From Actinomycetota bacterium (GTDB taxonomy: Bacteria; Actinomycetota; UBA4738; HRBIN12), in NCBI GenBank assembly GCA_035640355.1, contig DASQWI010000006.1:62001-126000 (forward strand): DNA of 64,000 nucleotides, given 5' to 3'. The translations under genes and the position numbers were made by a program. This document shows, in pieces, positions 25,732-31,993 of this stretch. The notes below the pieces were generated by a model that saw only the letters and a list, made by a program, of their open reading frames with translations, did not search any database and was not told the origin of the DNA. Every line of letters starts with the position of its first letter. Positions within the stretch are counted from its first letter, which is position 1.

Positions 25732-26721
25732 GTGCCGCGCGCCCCGTACCTGCTCGCGTTCACCGTGACGGCGTTCGTGACCTTCGCTCCCGCAGCCATT
25801 GCACAGGAGACAGATGAGCGGCGCGACTCCGGCGATCTCATCGTTTTGTCGGGCGAGGTGACGATCCGACGGGGAGACCAGGTGGGGGAGGTCATCGTGG
25901 GGCGCGGCGCGGTCACCGTCTCCGGTGTGGTTCGAGGCGACGTCATCGTGATGGACGGATCGATCGACGTCGGCGGCCAGGTGAGCGGCAGCGTGGTCGC
26001 CGTTGACGGCTCGGTCACGCTCGGACCAGACGCGCAGGTCCTCGGCGACGTGATGGCGCGCGATCGCGTTCGCGCGGATACCGCGTCACGCGTCGGCGGC
26101 ACCGTACGCGAGGGCGCCGCGTTCACGTTCCGAACGCCGATCGAGCTGTTCGGCCCGCTCGGCACGTGGGTCGCCGTCGCCTTCTCGACGCTCGTTCTCG
26201 GCGCTCTGTTGTTGCTCGTCGCGCCGGGAGGGGCGGAAACGGTCGCGCGTGTGGCGCGCGGGTCGCCATGGGCCTCGGGCGGGATCGGCGTAGCCGCGTT
26301 CATCCTGATTCCGGCGGTCGGTCTGCTCGCACTCGTATCGCTCGTCGCGCTGCCGTTCGGCCTCGGACTGCTCCTCGCGCTCGCGTTCCTGTGGTCGATC
26401 GGCGTCGCGTGGACCGCGTTTGTGATCGGACGAGCGATCTGGGGCGTTCCGCGCTCGGGATGGCTCGCGTTGCTGATCGGATGGGCGATCCTAGCGGCGG
26501 TGCTGGCAGTCCCAATCGTCGGCGGAATCGCGTGGTTCGCAGCCGCGGTGTTCGGCCTCGGCACGATGACGTTGGCGGTGTGGCGCGCTCGCCGGACCGG
26601 TGGACGTCACCGGCCGGGTGGCAGGATCCCGGCGGAACGCGTCATCGAGGTTCCCGAACGGCGCGAGCCTCAGCCGATGATCACGGAGCGAGCGATGGAG
26701 CAGGAAGGCACCGGCATATGA
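25732..26721 (+). CDS. exported bactofilin-like repeat membrane protein
   Basis: A 329-residue protein. It has a signal peptide or first anchor (LLAFTVTAFVTFAPAAIA). About 90 residues of beta-solenoid-like repeats follow, each giving short strands ending in Gly-Asp or Asp-Gly (GDLIVLSGEVTIRRGD, GDVIVMDGSIDVGGQ, GSVVAVDGSVTLGPD), as in polymer-forming bactofilins. Three to four membrane segments lie between about 145 and 280, and the C-terminal tail is basic. The repeats should lie outside the membrane, unlike cytoplasmic bactofilins. The start is GTG 25732. Its stop overlaps the next gene (ATGA), so the two are likely one operon. Confidence 0.75.
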   Translation: MPRAPYLLAFTVTAFVTFAPAAIAQETDERRDSGDLIVLSGEVTIRRGDQVGEVIVGRGAVTVSGVVRGDVIVMDGSIDVGGQVSGSVVAVDGSVTLGPDAQVLGDVMARDRVRADTASRVGGTVREGAAFTFRTPIELFGPLGTWVAVAFSTLVLGALLLLVAPGGAETVARVARGSPWASGGIGVAAFILIPAVGLLALVSLVALPFGLGLLLALAFLWSIGVAWTAFVIGRAIWGVPRSGWLALLIGWAILAAVLAVPIVGGIAWFAAAVFGLGTMTLAVWRARRTGGRHRPGGRIPAERVIEVPERREPQPMITERAMEQEGTGI

Positions 26722-27134
26722 GCGACGAGCTCGTCGGCCGCCTCCGCGAGATCCCGTTGTTCTCGGAGGTCGACGACGAGCACCTTCGTCGCATCGCCGA
26801 CATGGCGACATCGTTCGAGGTCGGGTCCGGGTTCGTGCTGATCGAACACGGACAGCCGGGGTCGGGCATGTTCGTCGTGATCGATGGGACGATCGAGATC
26901 GACTTGCCGAACCACGCACCGTTCACGCGTGGTGCGGGTTCGTTCGTCGGCGAGCTGTCGCTCCTCACCGACACGCCGCGCGTCGCGCGGGTGCGAGCAC
27001 TGACGCCCGTCCGCGGCGTAGCCATCTCGCGCGCGGAGTTCTGGGAGCTTCTCGATTCCGAACCGCGCGTGGCCGTGGGGATGCTGCCCGAGCTCGCGCG
27101 CCGTCTCGTCGAGAGCGAGACGGAGCATGCCTGA
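26718..27134 (+). CDS. cyclic nucleotide-binding domain protein
   Basis: A 138-residue protein consisting of one CRP-type cyclic nucleotide-binding fold: LREIPLFSEVDDEHLRRIA, GQPGSGMFVVIDGTIEI, then the phosphate-binding-cassette-like GSFVGELSLLTDTPRVARV. The Gly-Glu-Leu-Ser and downstream Arg match the cassette, so cNMP binding is plausible. There is no DNA-binding domain, so it is not a CRP regulator; it may act as a small sensor subunit. The start ATG overlaps the stop of the bactofilin-like gene, suggesting co-translation and joint function. Confidence 0.88.
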   Translation: MSDELVGRLREIPLFSEVDDEHLRRIADMATSFEVGSGFVLIEHGQPGSGMFVVIDGTIEIDLPNHAPFTRGAGSFVGELSLLTDTPRVARVRALTPVRGVAISRAEFWELLDSEPRVAVGMLPELARRLVESETEHA

Positions 27135-27144
27135 TCGAGCCGAG

Positions 27145-27588
27145 TTAGCGCCGGCGCCCGAGAAAGAACAGACCCACGATCGCCCCGACGGCCGCGCCGA
27201 GGGCCGCGGCCTGCTTCGTGTTCATGAGCACACGAGCGCCGTCGGCGACGGTCACCTTGGGCGAGATCACTACCCCGACGAACGCACCTCTGCCGATCGA
27301 GGCCGACCCGGCGAGGACGGACTGCGTCCCGCCTTGCGTGAACGACACATCGCCACGCGCCATCACCGGCCCGCAGCCAGCTTGATGGAACGAGACGTTC
27401 CCGCCCGATAGGACCGGGCCGCAGCCCGCTTGCTCGAGCGAGACGTCGCCCCGCGCCATGACCGGTCCGGCGATCGATCGCTCGAACCGAACGTTCTCCG
27501 CCCGCAACGCGCCGACGAGCGAGCGCTCGACGGACAGGTCGCCTACCGCGGCGAGCGATCCGACAACCCGGCTTCCTTGTTCACTCAT
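27145..27588 (-). CDS. repeat protein with C-terminal membrane anchor
   Basis: A 147-residue protein of unknown function. The middle carries about three 16-residue repeats of the form AGCGPVMARGDVSFTQ (also AGCGPVLSGGNVSFHQ), predicted to form a short beta-solenoid reminiscent of polymer-forming proteins. The C-terminus is a single membrane segment (AAALGAAVGAIVGLFFLGRRR) with positive residues after it. It lacks a signal peptide, so the repeats are probably cytoplasmic. Start ATG 27588 has GGAGG 8 bases upstream; an extra 11 codons upstream lack support. It converges on the cNMP-binding gene next to the other repeat protein, so this block may be a small envelope module. Confidence 0.65.
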   Translation of the reverse strand: MSEQGSRVVGSLAAVGDLSVERSLVGALRAENVRFERSIAGPVMARGDVSLEQAGCGPVLSGGNVSFHQAGCGPVMARGDVSFTQGGTQSVLAGSASIGRGAFVGVVISPKVTVADGARVLMNTKQAAALGAAVGAIVGLFFLGRRR

Positions 27589-27696
27589 CGTTCTCGCCTC
27601 CGATCGAGTCGTTGGCGACATCGTAGGTACGACGGCGGCGCCAAGCGAACCGCGGCTCCCGGGCGGCGCGTGATCGCTGGCCTATGCTCTGGTGTC

Positions 27697-27993
27697 GTGG
27701 GCTTGACGGAGAATGGTGGCGCGCCGGAGCACCGGCCGACGTGCTACCTGTGCGGCCGGCCGACGTACGATCCGGACAAGCGCGAACGGCAATGGGTCCG
27801 AGCGACGTCGGGCGGGCGGCAGGTACTCGTATGCCCGACGTGCCAGGAGGACCGGCCGGACTGGGCCGTGCAGCTCGACCGATGCGAGTCCTGTGGCGCT
27901 ACGCGGCTTTCTGCCATGCTCGGACAGGTCGTGTGCCGCGCGTGCGGCCACGTCCGCGGCGAGCCGGTCGAGCACGCGTGGACGGGCGCTTAG
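27697..27993 (+). CDS. four-CxxC zinc-ribbon protein
   Basis: A 98-residue protein with four Cys-x-x-Cys knuckles at C16/C19, C46/C49, C63/C66 and C80/C83 (CYLCGRP, CPTCQED, CESCGAT, CRACGHV), enough for two zinc ribbons. No other domain is visible, so it could bind nucleic acid or protein. The start is probably GTG 27697. The TAG stop (27991-27993) lies inside the tRNA-Val gene, giving a 10-base same-strand overlap between a coding region and a tRNA. Function is unknown. Confidence 0.65.
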   Translation: MGLTENGGAPEHRPTCYLCGRPTYDPDKRERQWVRATSGGRQVLVCPTCQEDRPDWAVQLDRCESCGATRLSAMLGQVVCRACGHVRGEPVEHAWTGA

Positions 27994-28055
27994 CTCAGCG
28001 GGAGAGCGCTTCCCTTACAAGGAAGAGGTCGGGGGTTCGAGTCCCTCAGCGCCCA
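27984..28055 (+). tRNA. tRNA-Val (anticodon TAC)
   Basis: A 72-base cloverleaf. The acceptor arm pairs GGGCGCT (27984-27990) with AGCGCCC (28048-28054), and the discriminator is A. The anticodon stem CTTCC/GGAAG holds loop CTTACAA, reading TAC. The T arm is CGGGGGTTCGAGTCCCTC. CCA is not encoded. Confidence 0.96.
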
Positions 28056-28159
28056 CGCCAGGCCCACAACGAACGCCGCCCTTCAGACCTCCGGACACGC
28101 TGCCGATAACCCCGAGACCAGGAGTTTCAGGCGCTGTTCGACCGGGATGGAGGTGACCG

Positions 28160-28579
28160 ATGAGACGCATCGCAATTCTAGGGCTCGCGGCAGCCCTCCT
28201 TCTCGCACTCGCAGCCACTCCCGCAGAGGCGGCCGTCAAAGAAGTGAACGCCGGTGTGAACGCAGTCGCCTGGGACGAAGAGTTCGTCTGGGACGGCCAG
28301 CACTACGCCCAGTGCGATGTCCAAACGTATAACTGGGGCAACGACCCTCGGGTCGACCTCTCCTGCGACGGCGCCGAAGGGTACGGGACAGCGTGGGTTC
28401 GGGTCAGGGTCCCGGGTATCAGTGGGAAGGTGACGGGGGTTCGAGCTGAGCTCACGGGTGACTGCACGAACAACAGGAACGTGTCGTGGAAGAAGAAGCG
28501 ATCCAAGGTGCTAGTAACCGTGAGCATTCACGCCGACGCGTTCTGTCAGGTCCGGGCGATACGGGTGAGCTACTCGTAG
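28160..28579 (+). CDS. small secreted protein of unknown function
   Basis: A 139-residue exported protein. The signal peptide is MRRIAILGLAAALLLALAATPAEA with an AxA cleavage site. The mature chain has four Cys (QCDVQ, SCDGAEG, DCTNN, FCQVR), probably two disulfides, and is beta-strand-like with a Trp-rich start. No family recognised. Start ATG 28160 has GGAGGTGA 5 bases upstream. It is a stand-alone gene between tRNA-Val and mscL. Confidence 0.7.
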   Translation: MRRIAILGLAAALLLALAATPAEAAVKEVNAGVNAVAWDEEFVWDGQHYAQCDVQTYNWGNDPRVDLSCDGAEGYGTAWVRVRVPGISGKVTGVRAELTGDCTNNRNVSWKKKRSKVLVTVSIHADAFCQVRAIRVSYS

Positions 28580-28632
28580 AGAAGGGCCGGGTTCGCTCGG
28601 CTGCCCCTTGAGCCCCATTCGCCCACGGCTGT

Positions 28633-29031
28633 CTACGAGCCGGCCGTCACGAGCTGACTCGTACAGTTCGGACAGCGCACAGCATTGATGGGGATCTCCG
28701 TCTGACAGTACTCACAAGGCTTGGTGTTCTTCGGCTCTTCAGTCGGTGCGTTCAGCCGGTTGTACGCCTGGACCAAAAGGAACAGAACCCACGCGATGAT
28801 CAGGAAGCTCACCACGGCGGTGAGGAACGCTCCATACGGGATCGGCGTGTCATTCAAGGTGAACGTGAGGTGATCGAAACTCACCTCGGCGCCGAAGATG
28901 GCAGCGATGAAACTCAGAATGATGTTGGTGAACGCGGTCACCACGGTCGCGAATGCGACTCCCAGGATGAAGGCCACGGCCAGCTCGAGGAGATTGCCGC
29001 GCATCACGAACTTCTTGAACTCAGCAAGCAT
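28633..29031 (-). CDS. mscL: large-conductance mechanosensitive channel with C-terminal zinc ribbon
   Basis: A 132-residue MscL, which opens under membrane tension to release osmolytes during hypo-osmotic shock. It has the N-terminal amphipathic helix (MLAEFKKFVMRGNLLELAVA), TM1 (AFILGVAFATVVTAFTNIIL) with the conserved small residues, a periplasmic loop and TM2 (YGAFLTAVVSFLIIAWVLFLLV). Instead of the usual C-terminal helical bundle alone, residues 106-123 form a zinc ribbon (C106, C109, C120, C123; CEYCQTEIPINAVRCPNC). The start is ATG 29031. The zinc ribbon variant is present in some actinobacterial MscL proteins. Confidence 0.93.
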   Translation of the reverse strand: MLAEFKKFVMRGNLLELAVAFILGVAFATVVTAFTNIILSFIAAIFGAEVSFDHLTFTLNDTPIPYGAFLTAVVSFLIIAWVLFLLVQAYNRLNAPTEEPKNTKPCEYCQTEIPINAVRCPNCTSQLVTAGS

Positions 29032-29130
29032 CGTTCCCCTCCTTTGGTCCGGCTCATAGCCTAGCCACGCTTATCGACTCAGGGCGGGTCGAACCAACTC
29101 GCTCAGGAGATCAAGGAACAGCAGCTCGCT

Positions 29131-30888
29131 CTACGCCAGGTCCTGAGGCGGTCTGGGGAATGTCACGGAGTCAGCGTCCGACGGGTCTTCGCTCGGCGCC
29201 CGAAGCATCTGCACGCGTCGTAGCTCGCTCTTGAATTGTTCTTCCAAGTCGGCGACACGAATGCTCTGCTCTTCGATCGCCGCTCGGACAGTTGTCAACC
29301 TACGGACCAATTCCTGGGCGTCGTCAACGTTTTGCTGCGATGCGAAGGAATGGCTGTTCACGGCTGTGAGATCGTCAGTCTCGCCCGTTTGGGAGCTTGA
29401 GATTCCCAAATGGAGGTGGGTGATCGGCCCTCGCTGGCTTCGGCGCCGGCGGGTTGAACGGGACACTGCCTCGAGCACGCCGAGGGCCGGTGGGACAACG
29501 ATGAGTCCGGGATTGATGGGCGTCGCGTCTGTCGTCGGCGACGGCGTCTCGGTGGGCTCCGGTTCGGGACTTGGCGACGGCGTCTCGGTCGAACTGGGCG
29601 AGGGGGACTCGGTCGGTGACGGTGTCTCGCTCGGGGTGGGCGACGGTGTCTCGCTCGGAGTCGGCGACGGCGTGTCCGTCGGACTGGTCGACGGCGTTTC
29701 GGTCGGAGTCGGCGACGGAGTGTCAGTCGGAGTGGGCGACGGAGTGTCGGACGGAGTCGGCGTCGGCGTCTCCGTTGGTTCGGGTTCCGGACTGGGCGAC
29801 GGCGTCCCGGTCGGTTCCGGTTCGGGACTGGGCGACGGCGTGTTCGTCGGTTCCGGTTCGGGACTCGGCGACGGCGTGTTCGTCGGTTCCGGTTCGGGAC
29901 TCGGCGTTGGTCTCGGCGGTGGGCCGTGACTCGGCTCCGGTTCGGGACTGGGGGCGGGCGTCTCGCTCGGGACGGGCGATTCTGGCGACGGGCTTACCGT
30001 TGCGCTCTCGTCCGGCGGCGGCGATGGCTCCGGCGTGATGGTCGAATCGACGGGAGGCGGGGGAGCTTCGCTTCCCGGCACCAGGTCTCTGAGGATGGCA
30101 AGCAATGTCGTAGCGGCCTCCGGCGACATCGACGGCACCAGTGGTCGCAGCGTTGTGGCGATCTGCTCGTCGAGGGCAGTGACATCTCCGCCCGAGGCCA
30201 AAGCCAGCGCTCGCTGCGTCCACAGCGTCGCCGCGAGTGATCCCACCTCGGAGGGGTCCGCGGTCGACACACGCTCGGCCAGTTCGTCCAGAGACCGGAA
30301 CGCCGCGGAGATATGCACGTTCGCTTCGCGATTTCCGTCAGGACCCGACGGCACGCCGCCGTAAGGACCAACGAACAGGGCGATGGCGATGATCAGGATC
30401 GCCGCCGCGGCGGCGCCCTGCATTCGTTCCAGCCAACGTAGATGGTTGCGCACCCCTGGTTCGCTCAACGAAAGAGGTTCGAGTGCGGCTTGGACGCGGG
30501 CCGTCTCGGTCCGTACGCCTCGCCGCGTGCTCTCGAGCGCGAAGCCCAGCTCCTTGATGCCGGCCCCTTCCTCGATGACCGAATCGGCCTCGCCGAGCAG
30601 CTCGGCTGGCGCTGTGGTGTCCGATGATGTGACGAGGATGAACTTCGTCGCCGGCGACGCGCGTCGGAGGTCGGCAATGACTGGAACGCCGTGGTCGACG
30701 GCGGTGTTCTCGTTGAGGACGAGCACGTCGGGTTGGTATTCGCGGACGGCTTCCGCGGTATCGTGCGCAGCCCCCGCCTCGGCGACGACGACGTAACCCG
30801 CCTCGTCGAGAAGGAAACGAACGAGGCCGCGTTCGAGCGGGCGTCCGTCTGCGACGACGGCGCGCGGCTGCGAGGTTGTTCGCCTCAT
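29131..30888 (-). CDS. membrane protein with degenerate receiver domain and Pro/Ser/Thr repeat
   Basis: A 585-residue protein in four parts. Residues 1-125 resemble a response-regulator receiver, but the phospho-acceptor position is Asn59 (PDVLVLNEN) and the conserved Lys is replaced in SVIEEGAG, so phosphorylation is unlikely. One membrane segment lies near 156-175 ([16 protein letters not shown]). A helical stretch precedes a ~200-residue low-complexity region of [12 protein letters not shown]-type repeats. The C-terminal ~100 residues include a coiled coil ([19 protein letters not shown]). The repeat probably spans the wall as a stalk. ATG 30888 has GAAGAG at proper spacing; ATG 30894 does not. 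No family assigned. Confidence 0.72.
   Translation of the reverse strand: MRRTTSQPRAVVADGRPLERGLVRFLLDEAGYVVVAEAGAAHDTAEAVREYQPDVLVLNENTAVDHGVPVIADLRRASPATKFILVTSSDTTAPAELLGEADSVIEEGAGIKELGFALESTRRGVRTETARVQAALEPLSLSEPGVRNHLRWLERMQGAAAAAILIIAIALFVGPYGGVPSGPDGNREANVHISAAFRSLDELAERVSTADPSEVGSLAATLWTQRALALASGGDVTALDEQIATTLRPLVPSMSPEAATTLLAILRDLVPGSEAPPPPVDSTITPEPSPPPDESATVSPSPESPVPSETPAPSPEPEPSHGPPPRPTPSPEPEPTNTPSPSPEPEPTNTPSPSPEPEPTGTPSPSPEPEPTETPTPTPSDTPSPTPTDTPSPTPTETPSTSPTDTPSPTPSETPSPTPSETPSPTESPSPSSTETPSPSPEPEPTETPSPTTDATPINPGLIVVPPALGVLEAVSRSTRRRRSQRGPITHLHLGISSSQTGETDDLTAVNSHSFASQQNVDDAQELVRRLTTVRAAIEEQSIRVADLEEQFKSELRRVQMLRAPSEDPSDADSVTFPRPPQDLA
29530..29975. repeat. tandem repeat encoding Pro/Ser/Thr-rich stalk
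   Basis: Imperfect tandem repeats of 18-36 bases within the preceding gene. The clearest array is a 36-base unit repeated near 29812-29910 (core GGTTCCGGTTCGGGACT), and 24-base variants built on GTCGGAGTCGGCGACGG fill 29630-29765. Such arrays vary in copy number between strains and are prone to assembly collapse. Confidence 0.85.
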
Positions 30889-30917
30889 GCCCATCTCTTC
30901 AGTGATAGCCCTCGTTC

Positions 30918-30989
30918 CTGTATAGCCCATCACGGCCACGTGTACAGCTACCTAACCGGACTAGTCCTTTCGGCCGATGCAGGCTCGGC
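30918..30989 (-). promoter_or_regulatory. structured leader upstream of the degenerate-receiver gene
   Basis: On the minus strand the 134-base gap before the receiver-like gene holds a hairpin GCCGA-7 bases-TCGGC (30989-30973), then the perfect 10-base palindrome GGACTAGTCC (30967-30958), then AGGTAGCTGTAC and a distant CTGTA/TACAG pair (30918-30947). The order of small stems looks like a structured RNA leader or a compound operator. I cannot assign it to a known riboswitch class. Confidence 0.35.
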
Positions 30990-31022
30990 TTTAGGGAAGA
31001 CGTCGAGTGGGTGGTGGTGGTC

Positions 31023-31310
31023 TCAGTCGCGGTTGCCGAGCCCTCGTCCGGAGCCGCCGATGAGCCCGAGATCGGCTGCGACGCCGATCACGATGACGAT
31101 GATGCCGCCGGCCTCGATCCCGCCTCCCTGGGAAGTGAACTCATTCCTCGCGATCGCGTAGCCGATCGATGTCGTCGGCAAGAAGAAGAAGCCGAGAACG
31201 CCCCACCATCCGCTCGAGAACGCGCGGCTCAGGTAATCGGTGAACAACCACATGACGAACATCACGACGCGGGGAGTGATGAGGGCGAGGATGACGAGGA
31301 GGCAGCCCAT
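31023..31310 (-). CDS. small integral membrane protein
   Basis: A 95-residue protein with two to three hydrophobic segments: MGCLLVILALITPRVVMFVM at the start, WWGVLGFFFLPTTSIGYAIA in the middle and a C-terminal GGIIVIVIGVAADLGLIGG. This looks like the short actinobacterial membrane protein family of unknown function that starts with GCLL.ILAL..PR. The start is ATG 31310, 4 bases after the phosphatase stop on the same strand, so the two are probably co-transcribed. An ATG 12 codons upstream lies inside the phosphatase gene and is less likely. Confidence 0.72.
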   Translation of the reverse strand: MGCLLVILALITPRVVMFVMWLFTDYLSRAFSSGWWGVLGFFFLPTTSIGYAIARNEFTSQGGGIEAGGIIVIVIGVAADLGLIGGSGRGLGNRD

Positions 31311-31314
31311 CCGA

Positions 31315-31926
31315 TCAGTTCCGCGCTCGCATGGCTGCCTCTGCAACGACGACGGCGCGCGTCGGGACGCGTCGGTTCCAGACGACGATCGCTGGGCCGT
31401 CGCGCTCGTGCGAGAGGATGGATACCGACGACGGGTCGATCCGGAGATGAGTCCCGAACGTTATCGGGAGCCCGAGGAACCGAGCGCCGATCGCCCGCAT
31501 GCAGTGGCCGTGGCCGAACAGCAACACGCTCGGGCCGAGCGTCTGAATCTCCCCAAGCAGCGCGTTGATGCGGTGCTCGATCTGCTGTGGCGTCTCGCCG
31601 CCTGGACTGCCTTCTCGGAAGAGCTCCCAGCCGGGAGCCTTGTCCCAGATCTCGTTCGTCGTGAGTCCTTCGTAGTCGCCGTAGTCGACTTCCGTCAGCG
31701 CATCGTTCGTCTGCACGCGGTCACCGAAGCCCGCGAGCTTCGCCGTGTTGACGGCGCGTTGCATGGGGCTCGACAGCACCGCGTCGAAGCGGTGATCCGC
31801 GAGGAGCTTGCCCATCGCGACGGCCTGGAGCTCTCCTTCGACGGTGAGCGGGAGGTCGGTTCGACTCGTGTGTTGACCCGACAGTGTCCATTCCGTCTCG
31901 CCGTGTCGAACGAGCCAGATCGACAT
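31315..31926 (-). CDS. histidine phosphatase family protein
   Basis: A 203-residue member of the phosphoglycerate-mutase-like superfamily. The catalytic RHG motif is at the N-terminus (WLVRHGETEWTLSGQHTSRTD). Other active-site residues are in VLSSPMQRAVNTAKLAGF, the acidic EVDYGDYEGLT and the second His in VLLFGHGHCMRAIGARFL. It is likely a small-molecule phosphatase rather than glycolytic mutase; the substrate is not evident. The start is ATG 31926, 67 bases from the divergent radical SAM gene. Confidence 0.93.
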   Translation of the reverse strand: MSIWLVRHGETEWTLSGQHTSRTDLPLTVEGELQAVAMGKLLADHRFDAVLSSPMQRAVNTAKLAGFGDRVQTNDALTEVDYGDYEGLTTNEIWDKAPGWELFREGSPGGETPQQIEHRINALLGEIQTLGPSVLLFGHGHCMRAIGARFLGLPITFGTHLRIDPSSVSILSHERDGPAIVVWNRRVPTRAVVVAEAAMRARN

Positions 31927-31993
31927 GCGCGGAACCCTAGATCACCCGGATCGGGAGTTGCAGCGACTCGAACATGTGTTCTATCCTCGGTCG

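Noticed and set aside
28015-28239. A 74-codon minus-strand frame across tRNA-Val and the next gene start
   Set aside because: It ends in GLEPPTSSL, again an antisense-tRNA artefact; no ribosome-binding site.
29231-29929. A long plus-strand frame of Val/Gly/Ser/Asp repeats opposite the stalk-repeat gene
   Set aside because: It is the mirror translation of the tandem repeat; the minus-strand frame extends into real domains on both sides, the plus-strand frame does not.
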